A stretch of 64,000 bases of DNA from Nocardioides phosphati (GTDB lineage Bacteria > Actinomycetota > Actinomycetes > Propionibacteriales > Nocardioidaceae). The stretch lies in the NCBI RefSeq assembly GCF_014646375.1, contig NZ_BMNI01000002.1:62001-126000 (forward strand), in the 5' to 3' direction. Shown piece after piece: positions 20,371-28,319 of the stretch (the stretch's first letter is position 1; every line of letters starts with the position of its first letter). The translations under genes and the position numbers were made by a program. The notes below the pieces were generated by a model. That model searched no databases. It saw nothing but the letters and a program-made list of their open reading frames with translations, and was not told the DNA's origin.

Positions 20371-20738
20371 GCGGGGCCCAGCAGGTCGGCGTCGAAGCAG
20401 GTGCGGTCGCCCGTGTGGCACGCGGCGCCCACCTGGTCGACCTTGACGAGGAGCGTGTCGCCGTCGCAGTCGAGGCGCACCTCCTTGACGTGCTGGACGT
20501 GGCCCGAGGTGTCGCCCTTGGCCCAGTACTCCTGGCGGCTGCGGCTCCAGTAGACGGCGCGGCCCGTGGTCAGGGTGCGGCGCAGCGCCTCGTCGTCCAT
20601 CCAGCCCATCATCAGCACCTCGCCGGTGTCGTGCTGCTGGGCGATCGCCGGCACGAGGCCGTCAGCCGTGCGCTTGAGGCGGGCGGCGATGGCGGGGTCG
20701 AGCTGGGGGTCGAGCTGCTGCTGGTCGGCGTCGGTCAC
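20367..20738 (-). CDS. hisI: Phosphoribosyl-AMP cyclohydrolase
   Basis: The 123-residue enzyme opens the purine ring of phosphoribosyl-AMP in histidine synthesis. Zinc and magnesium residues are visible: [13 protein letters not shown] for the Asp set and CHTGDRTCF for the cysteines. [16 protein letters not shown] is the substrate loop. The start is the GTG at 20738. It is separated from the other his genes by a 9.4-kb block and is translationally coupled to the Trp-associated membrane gene. Confidence 0.95.
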   Translation of the reverse strand: MTDADQQQLDPQLDPAIAARLKRTADGLVPAIAQQHDTGEVLMMGWMDDEALRRTLTTGRAVYWSRSRQEYWAKGDTSGHVQHVKEVRLDCDGDTLLVKVDQVGAACHTGDRTCFDADLLGPA

Positions 20739-20747
20739 GCGCCAAGG

Positions 20748-22439
20748 CTAATGGCTGCCGGTGCGCAGGCCCTCCAGGTAGGCGTGCACCAGCGCGACCG
20801 CCGAGGCACCCTCGCCGCTCGCGGTCGCGACGCGCTTCATCGAGCCGGAGCGGATGTCGCCTGCCGCGAAGACGCCCGGCACGCAGGTGGCGAGGTTCGC
20901 TGGTGGCAGGCCGCCGGCCCAGCACTCCTGCGGGACGTCGCGCCCGGTGACGACGAACCCGGCCTCGTCGCGGCGTACGCCGTCGGGCAGCCAGTCACCG
21001 TGCGGGGCCGCGCCGATCAGCAGGAAGAGGCCACCGGCGGTGACCCGCTCCTCGGCTCCGCTGCGGACGTCGCGGAGCGTCAGCCAGCCGAGCTGGCCGG
21101 TCTCCTCGGCACCGCCGTCGACGATCTCGGTGCATGGCCGGACGGTGATGCGGGGGTTCCACTCGATCTCGTCGATGAGGTACTTCGACATGGTGGCGGC
21201 CAGGTCGTCGCGGCGGACCAGGATCGTCACCGACCGCGCGAAGCGGGCGAGGTGGACCGCCGCCTGGCCGGCGGAGTTGCCGCCGCCCACGACGTAGACG
21301 TCGCGGTCCTCCATCTCGCGGGCGGCGGTCATGGCGGCGCCGTAGTGGACGCCCGCGCCGACGAGGTCCTCGAGCGGGGCGACGCCGAGGCGCCGGTAGG
21401 TGACGCCGGAGGCGACCAGGACGGTGTGGGCGCGCACCTCGCCTCCGTCGGTGACGATCGTGTGGGGCCCACCGTCCTTTCCGGGCCGCAGCTCGACCAC
21501 CGGCCACCCCGTGAAGAAACGTACGCCGAAGCGGATCGCCTGCGTGCGGGCCCGCTGCGCCAGTCGCATCCCGGAGATGCCCCGGGGGAAGCCGAGGTAG
21601 TTGCGGATCATCGAGCTCGTGCCGGCCTGCCCACCGATGACGTCGGACTCGATGACGACGGTGTTGAGCCCCTCGGAGGCCCCGTAGACAGCGGCCGCGA
21701 GGCCCGCCGGTCCGGCACCGACCACGGCGAGGTCCACCACCGTGTCGACCTCGATGTCGGAGGGTCGGCCGTAGATCAGCGCGGCCAGGCCGCGCACCGA
21801 GCTGGGGGCGATGATCGGCCGGTCCGCGAAAGGCCTCGACGTCAGGTGGACGAGCGGGAAGCGGGGCTCGTCGCCATGGAGGGCCAGCGCCTCGGCGCCC
21901 TGCGGGGAGTCGGGCGCGTAGGTGCGGTGCGGGAAGCCGGTGCGGTCGAGGAAGTCGCGGACCGCCAGTGCGAGCGGCGACGCGTCGGGCGTGATCACCC
22001 GGACCGTGTCGATCTCGGACGTCGCGACGGTGGCGCCCCAGTCGCTGAGCAGCTCGACGACGGCGTAGTGGAACTCCTCGTCGCGCAGGCCCTGGGGAAG
22101 CAGCAGATGGGTGTCGAACTTCCCCTTCTGCAGCGCGGGGCGCAGCGCCACGGTGTCGGAGCCGAACCGCTCGATCGGGATCGCCACGATCCGGCGGGCG
22201 GTCGGCACCAGCGTGCGCCACGCGTGCATGGCCGTGAGCATGGGCTGGTCGGGCAGCTGCGAGTCGCTGACGACCATTGCGACGGGCTGGCCGGCATCGA
22301 CTGCAGCGGCGATGACCCCCGTCGCCTCGGCCGCGGATCCGGCCGCCCGTACGGCGTACTCCTGCTCGTAGCGGCGGAAGTGCGCGGTCAGGACGTCGAG
22401 GCGGTCACCGGAGACGAGGAGGATGAGGGGGTCGGCCAC
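20748..22439 (-). CDS. Fused receiver / thioredoxin-reductase-like flavoprotein
   Basis: The 563-residue protein has three parts. An N-terminal receiver-like domain (about 1-130) has Asp59 in VVSDSQLPD at the phosphoacceptor position. A middle segment (about 145-205, VRVITPDASPLALAVRDFLDRTGFPH) looks like a glutaredoxin fold. A C-terminal TrxB-type domain has the FAD fingerprint at 241-246 (GAGPAG), the NADPH fingerprint GGGNSA at 385-390 and AAGDIRSG near the end. The redox CxxC of TrxB is missing: GVHYGAAM stands where GVSACATC is expected. GTG at 22439 is chosen for the GGGAGGA ribosome site 8 nt upstream. It follows the ABC exporter pair by 26 bp and may be co-transcribed with it. Confidence 0.85.
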   Translation of the reverse strand: MADPLILLVSGDRLDVLTAHFRRYEQEYAVRAAGSAAEATGVIAAAVDAGQPVAMVVSDSQLPDQPMLTAMHAWRTLVPTARRIVAIPIERFGSDTVALRPALQKGKFDTHLLLPQGLRDEEFHYAVVELLSDWGATVATSEIDTVRVITPDASPLALAVRDFLDRTGFPHRTYAPDSPQGAEALALHGDEPRFPLVHLTSRPFADRPIIAPSSVRGLAALIYGRPSDIEVDTVVDLAVVGAGPAGLAAAVYGASEGLNTVVIESDVIGGQAGTSSMIRNYLGFPRGISGMRLAQRARTQAIRFGVRFFTGWPVVELRPGKDGGPHTIVTDGGEVRAHTVLVASGVTYRRLGVAPLEDLVGAGVHYGAAMTAAREMEDRDVYVVGGGNSAGQAAVHLARFARSVTILVRRDDLAATMSKYLIDEIEWNPRITVRPCTEIVDGGAEETGQLGWLTLRDVRSGAEERVTAGGLFLLIGAAPHGDWLPDGVRRDEAGFVVTGRDVPQECWAGGLPPANLATCVPGVFAAGDIRSGSMKRVATASGEGASAVALVHAYLEGLRTGSH

Positions 22440-22465
22440 GCGGCCATCCTCCCGCACGATGGGGC

Positions 22466-24265
22466 TCAGTGGGCCTGCTGGGCGACCCAGCTGGCGTGGA
22501 GGTCGGCGTACGGACCGGGGCGGGTGACCAGGACGGCGTGCGGACCACGCTGGACGATGCGGCCGTGGTCGACGACGACCACCTCGTCGGCGTTCTCGGC
22601 GGTGGTGAGGCGATGGGCGATCGTGACCGAGGTGCGGCCCGACATGAGCTGCTCCAGCGCGCGCGCCATGCGCATCTCGAGCTGCGGGTCGACGGCACTG
22701 GTCGCCTCGTCGAGCACGAGCAGGTCCGGGTCGGCGAGGTGCGCGCGCAGCAGTGCGACGAGCTGCCGCTCCCCCGCGCTCATCGCCTCGCCGCGCTGGC
22801 CGACGCGGGTGTCGAGGCCGCGCGGCAGGGTGTCGAGCCAGTCGGAGATGCCGAGCTCGTCGGCGGAGGCGAGGATCTCCTCGTCGGTCGCCCCTGCGCG
22901 GCCCCACTGCGCGTTGGCGCGGAGGGTCTCGTCGATCAGGAACCCCTCCTGGGGCACGAGCACGACGCTGCGCCTCAGCGAGGCGTTGGCCACCCGGCGT
23001 ACGTCGACGCCGTCGAGGAGGACGGAGCCGCTGGTCGGGTCCATCAGCCGGGTGAGCAGCTTGGCGAGCGTCGACTTGCCGGAGCCGGTCTCGCCGACGA
23101 CCGCGACGCGGGTGCCAGCCTCCACGTGCAGGTCGATGTCCTGCAGCACGAGCGGGCCGCCCGGGTAGCCGAACGAGACGTCGCGGAACTCCACGTCGAT
23201 CGGGCCGCGCGGCAGCACCTCGCCGTCGGCGCCGGGGTCGACGAGCTCCGCCGGCGTCTCGAGCACGCCGATCACGCGGCGCCAGCCGGCGAGCGCGTTC
23301 TGCGCGTCGGTGAGCACCTGCGTGCCCATCTGCACCGGGCCGACGAAGAGCGTCACGAGGAAGGCGAAGGCGATCACCTCGCCGGCGCTCAGCACCCCCG
23401 CGAACCCGAGCCAGATGCCGATGACGATGACGCCGGCGTTGGCCAGGCCGCCCGACAGACCGCCGAGCGAGAAGGAGAACGCGGTGAATCCCTGCGCCTT
23501 CGTCGCGGCCGCCTGGTTGGTTGCGATCGCCTCGTCGATGCGGGCCTGCGTGCGGTCCTGCACGGCGTACGCACGGATGACGGCGGCGCCGACGACCGGC
23601 TCCGCGATCGCGCCGAGCATCACGCCGACCTGCGCGCGGACGATGCCGTAGGCGTCAGAGAGCCGCTGCTGGAACCACTTGAGGCTGAGGAAGAGCGGCG
23701 CGAAGCAGATCCACACGACGAGGCAGAGCTGCCAGCTGTAGAAGAGCATGATCACCGTCGCGACGGTGATCTGCCCGACACTGACGATCGCGAAGATGCC
23801 ACCGAAGACGAGGAACTGGCTGACCTGGTCGACGTCGCTGGTCACGCGGCTGACGAGCGCCCCACGGCGCTCGGTGTTCTGCGTGAGCAGCGGGAGGTCG
23901 TGGACGTGGCGGAACGCCTTGATCCGCAGCGTGGCCAGGCCACGCTCGGCCTGGGTGAAGAGCCGGCTGGTCATGGCGTACGACGCCAGGCCGGTCGCAA
24001 GGATCGCCACCGCGGCCAGCACGCCCATCCGCACCATGTAGCCGATGTCGGCACCCTGGGGGCCGAGGCCGTGGTCGATCGTCTTCTGCACGGTGATCGG
24101 CACGACGACCTGGCCGATGGTCGCGACCAGTGCCAGCAGGAGCGTCACGCCGAGGCCCTGGCGGAGCTCGGGCGAGATCTGCATGCCGCGGCGGATCGTC
24201 GCCATGGCGGAGATCTCGGCGCCGGTGCCGACGACGGGCTCGGGCGCGGTCACGGTGGTGCTCAC
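22466..24265 (-). CDS. ABC exporter subunit, permease-ATPase (catalytically intact half)
   Basis: The 599-residue protein has six N-terminal membrane helices fused to an ABC ATPase. Walker A GETGSGKST, the catalytic Glu520 after Walker B Asp519, and switch His551 (TIAHRL) are all present, but the signature is MSAGE at 495-499 instead of LSGGQ. It starts at the GTG at 24265 with a 4-bp GTGA overlap with the partner gene. Together the two form a heterodimeric exporter of the multidrug or lipid type. The substrate is unknown. Confidence 0.9.
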   Translation of the reverse strand: MSTTVTAPEPVVGTGAEISAMATIRRGMQISPELRQGLGVTLLLALVATIGQVVVPITVQKTIDHGLGPQGADIGYMVRMGVLAAVAILATGLASYAMTSRLFTQAERGLATLRIKAFRHVHDLPLLTQNTERRGALVSRVTSDVDQVSQFLVFGGIFAIVSVGQITVATVIMLFYSWQLCLVVWICFAPLFLSLKWFQQRLSDAYGIVRAQVGVMLGAIAEPVVGAAVIRAYAVQDRTQARIDEAIATNQAAATKAQGFTAFSFSLGGLSGGLANAGVIVIGIWLGFAGVLSAGEVIAFAFLVTLFVGPVQMGTQVLTDAQNALAGWRRVIGVLETPAELVDPGADGEVLPRGPIDVEFRDVSFGYPGGPLVLQDIDLHVEAGTRVAVVGETGSGKSTLAKLLTRLMDPTSGSVLLDGVDVRRVANASLRRSVVLVPQEGFLIDETLRANAQWGRAGATDEEILASADELGISDWLDTLPRGLDTRVGQRGEAMSAGERQLVALLRAHLADPDLLVLDEATSAVDPQLEMRMARALEQLMSGRTSVTIAHRLTTAENADEVVVVDHGRIVQRGPHAVLVTRPGPYADLHASWVAQQAH

Positions 24266-26028
24266 GCGTCCTCCTGCTGGGTCTCGTAGGCGTTGACGAG
24301 GTCGGCGTAGGCCGGCGAGCGCTGGATCAGCGCGGTGTGGGGACCGCGGTCGACGATGCGGCCGTCGGCGAGGTGGAGCACCTCGTCGGCGAGCGCGATC
24401 GTGGCCTTGCGGTAGGCGACGACCACCAGCGTGGCCGTCGTGGCACCGTCGCGCAGCGCCTCGAGGATCCGCGCCTCGACCTCCGGGTCGACCGCGGACG
24501 TGGCGTCGTCGAGAACGAGGAGCCGCGGCTTGCGGACGAGCGCGCGGGCCAGCGAGATCCGCTGCCGCTGGCCGCCGGAGAGCGAGGTGCCGCGCTCCCC
24601 CAGCTTCGTGTCGAGGCCGTGCGGCAGGGCCGCGACGAACCCGTCGGCCTGCGCGGTGCGGAGGGCGGCCCAGACGTCGGCGTCGGGGACGTCCGCACCG
24701 AGCGTGACGTTGCCGCGCACCGTGTCGTCGAAGAGGAACGCCGACTGCGGCACCACCGCGACCGCACGGGCCAGCTCGCCCGCCGAGAGGTCGCGCAGGT
24801 CGACGCCGTCGACGCGGATCGCGCCCGCGTCGGGGTCGACGAGCCGGGTGATGAGGGTGGTCAGCGTGCTCTTGCCGCTCGCGGTGGCGCCGACCAGCGC
24901 GACCGAGCGGCCGGGCTCCAGCGAGAAGTCGATGTCGGTCAGCACCGGGGCGCCGGGCTCGTAGGCGTAGCTCACCCGCTCGACCGCGAGCGAGGCTGCG
25001 CCGGACGCCGGCAGCGCGGACCCGCCGTACTGCATCTCGCCGGTGGCGGCGAGCACGCGGGTGACCCGGCGGAAGCCGACGACGCTGCGCGGGAACTCCC
25101 CCAGCAGCCAGCCGATCGACCGGATCGGCATGGCCACGATCGTCAACAGGTAGCCGATGGTGACGACATCGCCCGGAGCCGTGTCGCCCGCCTGCACCCG
25201 CGCGACGCCGACCGCCAGCACGACCAGGACGCCCAGCGACGGGACAGCCGCGATCACCGGGTCGAACGCCGCGCGGATCCGCCCGGCGCGCACGTTGACG
25301 TCGCGCAGCTCGCGGGCCACAGCGGCGAAGCGCTCGGTCTCGTCGGCCTCGCGGCCGAGCGTCTTGACGACCTGCGCGCCCTCGAAGGACTCGTGGGCGA
25401 TGCCGCTCAGCGTGCCGCGGAGGGCCTGCGCTCGGGTCATCAGCGGGGACGCGGCGTTCTGGTAGGTGACCGTCGTGAGCACCACGATCGGGAAGACGAG
25501 CAGGCCGATCAGCGCGAGCACGAGGTCGGCGGCGAACATCTGCGCGATGGCGATCACCATCATCACGACGGTGCCGACCGCCATCGGCAGCGGAGCGATC
25601 GGGCTCCACGCCGCCTCGACGTCGGCGTTCGCGTTGGAGAGCAGCTCGCCGGTGGGGTGCTGCTGGTGCCACTCCATCGGGAGCCGGAGGTACTGGCGTG
25701 TGACGGCGCGGCGGTCGTGGGCCTGGAGGCGGTACTGCATGACGCCGGCGCCGAGCCGGCGCGCGACGATGCCGACCGCGCGCAGGATCGCGACGCCGAC
25801 GAAGAGGCCGACGACGGCCCAGAGGATCGACGCGGAGATGTGGCCGTCGCGGAAGGCCGGCGTCACGGCGTGGTCGGTGGCCCAGCCGAGCACCCAGGCG
25901 TCGGCGACCGTCAGCGCTCCGAAGAGGACGCTGCCGAGGGTGGAGACGGTGAAGATCAACGGCTCGCGCCGGATCGCCACCCCCAGCACCGCGAAGCCGT
26001 CACGCAGGGTCGATGTCGGGGTGCTCAC
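24262..26028 (-). CDS. ABC exporter subunit, permease-ATPase (degenerate-site half)
   Basis: The 588-residue partner has the same fused layout and a canonical LSGGQ at 483-487. However, its catalytic Glu is replaced by Asp508 (LLVLDDATSAVD) and the switch His by Tyr539 (VVVAYRK). With the partner's weak signature these changes fall on the same composite nucleotide site, so one site should hydrolyse ATP and the other should only bind it. It is the first gene of the pair. The ATG start is divergent from the TIGR03085-like gene. Confidence 0.9.
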   Translation of the reverse strand: MSTPTSTLRDGFAVLGVAIRREPLIFTVSTLGSVLFGALTVADAWVLGWATDHAVTPAFRDGHISASILWAVVGLFVGVAILRAVGIVARRLGAGVMQYRLQAHDRRAVTRQYLRLPMEWHQQHPTGELLSNANADVEAAWSPIAPLPMAVGTVVMMVIAIAQMFAADLVLALIGLLVFPIVVLTTVTYQNAASPLMTRAQALRGTLSGIAHESFEGAQVVKTLGREADETERFAAVARELRDVNVRAGRIRAAFDPVIAAVPSLGVLVVLAVGVARVQAGDTAPGDVVTIGYLLTIVAMPIRSIGWLLGEFPRSVVGFRRVTRVLAATGEMQYGGSALPASGAASLAVERVSYAYEPGAPVLTDIDFSLEPGRSVALVGATASGKSTLTTLITRLVDPDAGAIRVDGVDLRDLSAGELARAVAVVPQSAFLFDDTVRGNVTLGADVPDADVWAALRTAQADGFVAALPHGLDTKLGERGTSLSGGQRQRISLARALVRKPRLLVLDDATSAVDPEVEARILEALRDGATTATLVVVAYRKATIALADEVLHLADGRIVDRGPHTALIQRSPAYADLVNAYETQQEDA

Positions 26029-26071
26029 GAGGGCCCAACCACCTCAGCATTGTCTGGCATTCCCAAGAGCC

Positions 26072-26077
26072 TAAGGT
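26072..26077 (+). promoter_or_regulatory. Candidate -10 of a leaderless transcript
   Basis: TAAGGT fits TANNNT and ends 7 nt before the ATG at 26085. No ribosome binding site is present, so the message probably starts at the ATG. Confidence 0.5.
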
Positions 26078-26084
26078 TGCCTGC

Positions 26085-26717
26085 ATGACCCGGTCACCTG
26101 CACGCCTCGAGCGCGACCAGCTCTGCGACCTGGCCCTGGCCGTCGGTCCTGACGCACCCACGCTGTGCGGCGCCTGGGACGTCCGGCACCTGATGGCGCA
26201 CCTGCTCGTGCGCGACCGCCAGCCACACAACGCCGTCGGCATCTTCGCCCGGGCCCTCGCCGGCCGGCACGACGACGCGGTCGACACCACCGCGCGCCGC
26301 GACTTCGCCACGACCGTCGAGGCGGTCCGCTCCGCCCGCTCGCCGCTGGCCCTGCCCGGCGTCGACACCCTCGCGAACACCATCGAGTACTTCGTCCACC
26401 ACGAGGACGTACGCCGCCGTGCCGGCGCCACCTGGCAGCCGCGCACGCTCCCCGACAGCACCGTGAAGGCACTGTGGCGGGCGCTCCCCGTCATCGGCCG
26501 CGTGATCGTGCGCGACGCCGACGTGCCCGTGCAGGTCCGCCGCTCCGACACCGGCACCACGCTCCAGCTGCGCCGCGGCGAGAACCCCGTCGTGCTCGTC
26601 GGCGAGGTCTCCGAGATCGTGCTCTACCTCTACGGCCGGGGTGCCGTCGCCGACGTGGCCTTCGAGGGCCCCGACGCGCACATCACCGCGCTCAAGGCCG
26701 CGGACCTCGGTCTCTGA
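26085..26717 (+). CDS. TIGR03085-like metal-binding protein (DinB/mycothiol maleylpyruvate isomerase superfamily)
   Basis: The 210-residue protein starts with the helix pattern of this actinobacterial family: RLERDQLCDLA, then PTLCGAWDVRHLMAHLLVRDRQP, where W-x-V/T-R-x-L-x-A-H supplies a metal His. ANTIEYFVHHEDVRRR supplies the second His pair. The C-terminal domain (VQVRRSDTGTTLQLRRG...) is the SCP2-like part. Some family members use mycothiol, but the reaction of this one is not known. The start follows from a TANNNT box 7 nt upstream of the ATG. It is convergent with the SDR gene. Confidence 0.8.
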   Translation: MTRSPARLERDQLCDLALAVGPDAPTLCGAWDVRHLMAHLLVRDRQPHNAVGIFARALAGRHDDAVDTTARRDFATTVEAVRSARSPLALPGVDTLANTIEYFVHHEDVRRRAGATWQPRTLPDSTVKALWRALPVIGRVIVRDADVPVQVRRSDTGTTLQLRRGENPVVLVGEVSEIVLYLYGRGAVADVAFEGPDAHITALKAADLGL

Positions 26718-26733
26718 GGCCCGCAGCCCGGAC

Positions 26734-26763
26734 GGCGCGGGTCGGCGCGGGTCAGCGCGGGTC
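26734..26763. repeat. Three tandem 10-bp GC-rich repeats
   Basis: The unit GGCGCGGGTC occurs at 26734 and 26744 and as AGCGCGGGTC at 26754. The array lies between convergent genes and runs over the stop codon of the SDR gene. Confidence 0.6.
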
Positions 26764-27582
26764 GACGTAGATGTCGAGCTCGAGCTTGCCCGTGCCGCCG
26801 TACGGCGAGAGGTCGGTGATGCCGGCCGCGGCCAGCACGTCGACGTCGAGGAACGAGTTGCCGGTGCAGGCGCGCGAGTCCTGGACCAGCACCTCGATCG
26901 CCGCGTCGCCCATGATCTCCGGGGTGCGGGAGACCGCAATCGCCTCGTCGCCGCCGAGCAGGTTCTGCACCGCGGCGGTGGCGATCAGGGTCTCGGGCCA
27001 GAGCGTGTTGGAGGCGACGCCGGCCTCGCGGTACTCCTCGGCCCAGCAGAGGCCGAGCAGCGACATGCCGTACTTCGCGAGCGTGTAGCCGGGGTGCGCG
27101 CCGAGCCACTTGGGGTTCATGTTGAGCGGCGGCGACAGCGTCAGGATGTGCGGGTTGGTGCCCTTGACCAGGTGCGGGAGCGCCTTGGAGGTCAGCAGGA
27201 AGGTGCCGCGGTGCTCGATCGACATCATCAGGTCGAAGCGCTTCATCGGCAGGTCGACGGTCTTGGCCAGGTTGATGGCCGAGGCGTTGTTGACGACGAT
27301 GTCGATGCCGCCGAAGCGCTCGACCGTCTTCGCGACTGCGCCCGCCACCGACTCCTCGTCACGGACGTCGCCGACGATCGGCAGGGCCTGACCGCCCGCC
27401 GCCTCGATCTCGGCCGCGGCGGTGTGGATCGTGCCGGGCAGGCGGGGATCGGGCGTGTCGGTCTTGGCGAGGATGGCGACGTTGGCGCCCTCCTTCGCTG
27501 CGGCGACCGCGATCGCCAGGCCGATGCCGCGGCTGCCGCCGGACATCAGGATCGTGCGGCCCTCGAGGCGCTTGCTGCTCAT
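26752..27582 (-). CDS. Short-chain dehydrogenase/reductase, HSDL2-like
   Basis: The 276-residue SDR has the cofactor loop SGGSRGIG (about 14-21), VVNNAS, and the catalytic pair Tyr-x3-Lys in PGYTLAKYGMS. GANVAILAKTDTPDPRLPGTIHTAA is the long loop typical of HSDL2 and related oxidoreductases, where TGASRGIG is also relaxed. It probably acts on fatty-acyl or sterol-type substrates, inferred from this similarity and from the adjoining enoyl-CoA hydratase gene, with which it overlaps by 4 bp. Confidence 0.88.
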   Translation of the reverse strand: MSSKRLEGRTILMSGGSRGIGLAIAVAAAKEGANVAILAKTDTPDPRLPGTIHTAAAEIEAAGGQALPIVGDVRDEESVAGAVAKTVERFGGIDIVVNNASAINLAKTVDLPMKRFDLMMSIEHRGTFLLTSKALPHLVKGTNPHILTLSPPLNMNPKWLGAHPGYTLAKYGMSLLGLCWAEEYREAGVASNTLWPETLIATAAVQNLLGGDEAIAVSRTPEIMGDAAIEVLVQDSRACTGNSFLDVDVLAAAGITDLSPYGGTGKLELDIYVDPR

Positions 27583-28265
27583 GCGGTGGCTCCTTCGACA
27601 GAGAGGCTTTCGGTGCGGTGCAGGGCGTCGACGACGCCGGCGTAGCGTGCGTTCTTGATCGACCCGAGGACGGGGCCGCGCAGGGGCGCGAGCTCCGCTG
27701 CCCGTGCCACAGCGGCACCGAGGAGCTCCTCGGCCGGGACGATGGCGTCGAGGATGCCGGCCGCCAGGGCCGACTCTGCGTCGTAGCGGGTGGCGAGCAC
27801 CATGGCCCGGTGGGCCACCTGCGGGGCGAGGCGTGCCATCGCGAGGGCGGCGAGGCCGGCGGTGAACGGGACCTTGATCGCCGCTTCGGGCAGGCAGTGG
27901 AAGCCGCGCTCGGTGCGGGCGTAGCGCTCGTCGAAGGCGAGGGCGAAGAGCAGCGCACCTGCGTAGCAGTGGCCGTTCAGCGCGCCGACGGTGGGCACCT
28001 CGCTGACCAGCAGGCGCGCGACGAGCCGCTGGTACGCCGGGGTGTACTCCGGCTCGACGAAGAGCTCCGGGACGAGGCCGTTGGAGAAGAACTTGCCCCT
28101 GGCGGTGATCACCAGGGCTGCCGGCCCCTCGGATGCCTCGACCTCGTCGAGGGCTGCGTCGATCGCCGCGATCCGCTCGTAGGTGAAGCGGTGGTCGTCG
28201 TCCGGCAGGGCGGGGTCACTGATGTCGAGGACGAAGACGTCCCCGTCGCGGGTCAGCTCGGTCAT
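27579..28265 (-). CDS. Enoyl-CoA hydratase/isomerase family protein
   Basis: The 228-residue crotonase-fold protein has the oxyanion-hole segments GKFFSNG and LNGHCYAGALLFALAFD and a Glu in CLPEAAIKVPF near the catalytic position. Wording such as KFFSNGLVPELF recalls the small enoyl-CoA delta isomerases more than classical hydratases, so isomerase is as likely as hydratase. It is the first gene of a two-gene unit with the SDR. The ATG at 28265 lies 6 nt from an AATGCT box inside the divergent operator. Confidence 0.87.
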   Translation of the reverse strand: MTELTRDGDVFVLDISDPALPDDDHRFTYERIAAIDAALDEVEASEGPAALVITARGKFFSNGLVPELFVEPEYTPAYQRLVARLLVSEVPTVGALNGHCYAGALLFALAFDERYARTERGFHCLPEAAIKVPFTAGLAALAMARLAPQVAHRAMVLATRYDAESALAAGILDAIVPAEELLGAAVARAAELAPLRGPVLGSIKNARYAGVVDALHRTESLSVEGATA

Positions 28266-28271
28266 GGCCCG

Positions 28272-28313
28272 AGCATTGCACTTTTCCTTCAGTCGCGCCA
28301 GTTGTGCAATGAT
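28272..28313. promoter_or_regulatory. Symmetric divergent promoter-operator
   Basis: CATTGCAC (28274-28281) and GTGCAATG (28304-28311) are perfect inverted arms 22 nt apart. Each arm overlaps a -10-like hexamer placed 6 nt before a start codon: AATGCT for the enoyl-CoA hydratase gene and AATGAT for the PaaX-like gene. A long-spaced inverted repeat resembles the PaaX operator type known from E. coli. Confidence 0.65.
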
Positions 28314-28319
28314 CGAGGC

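Noticed and set aside
24266..25672. Long upstream extension of the first ABC subunit gene
   Set aside because: The added 469 codons are the other ABC gene in a different frame, with random Arg/Pro-rich sequence. The GTG at 24265 overlaps the partner by 4 bp and gives a normal N-terminus.
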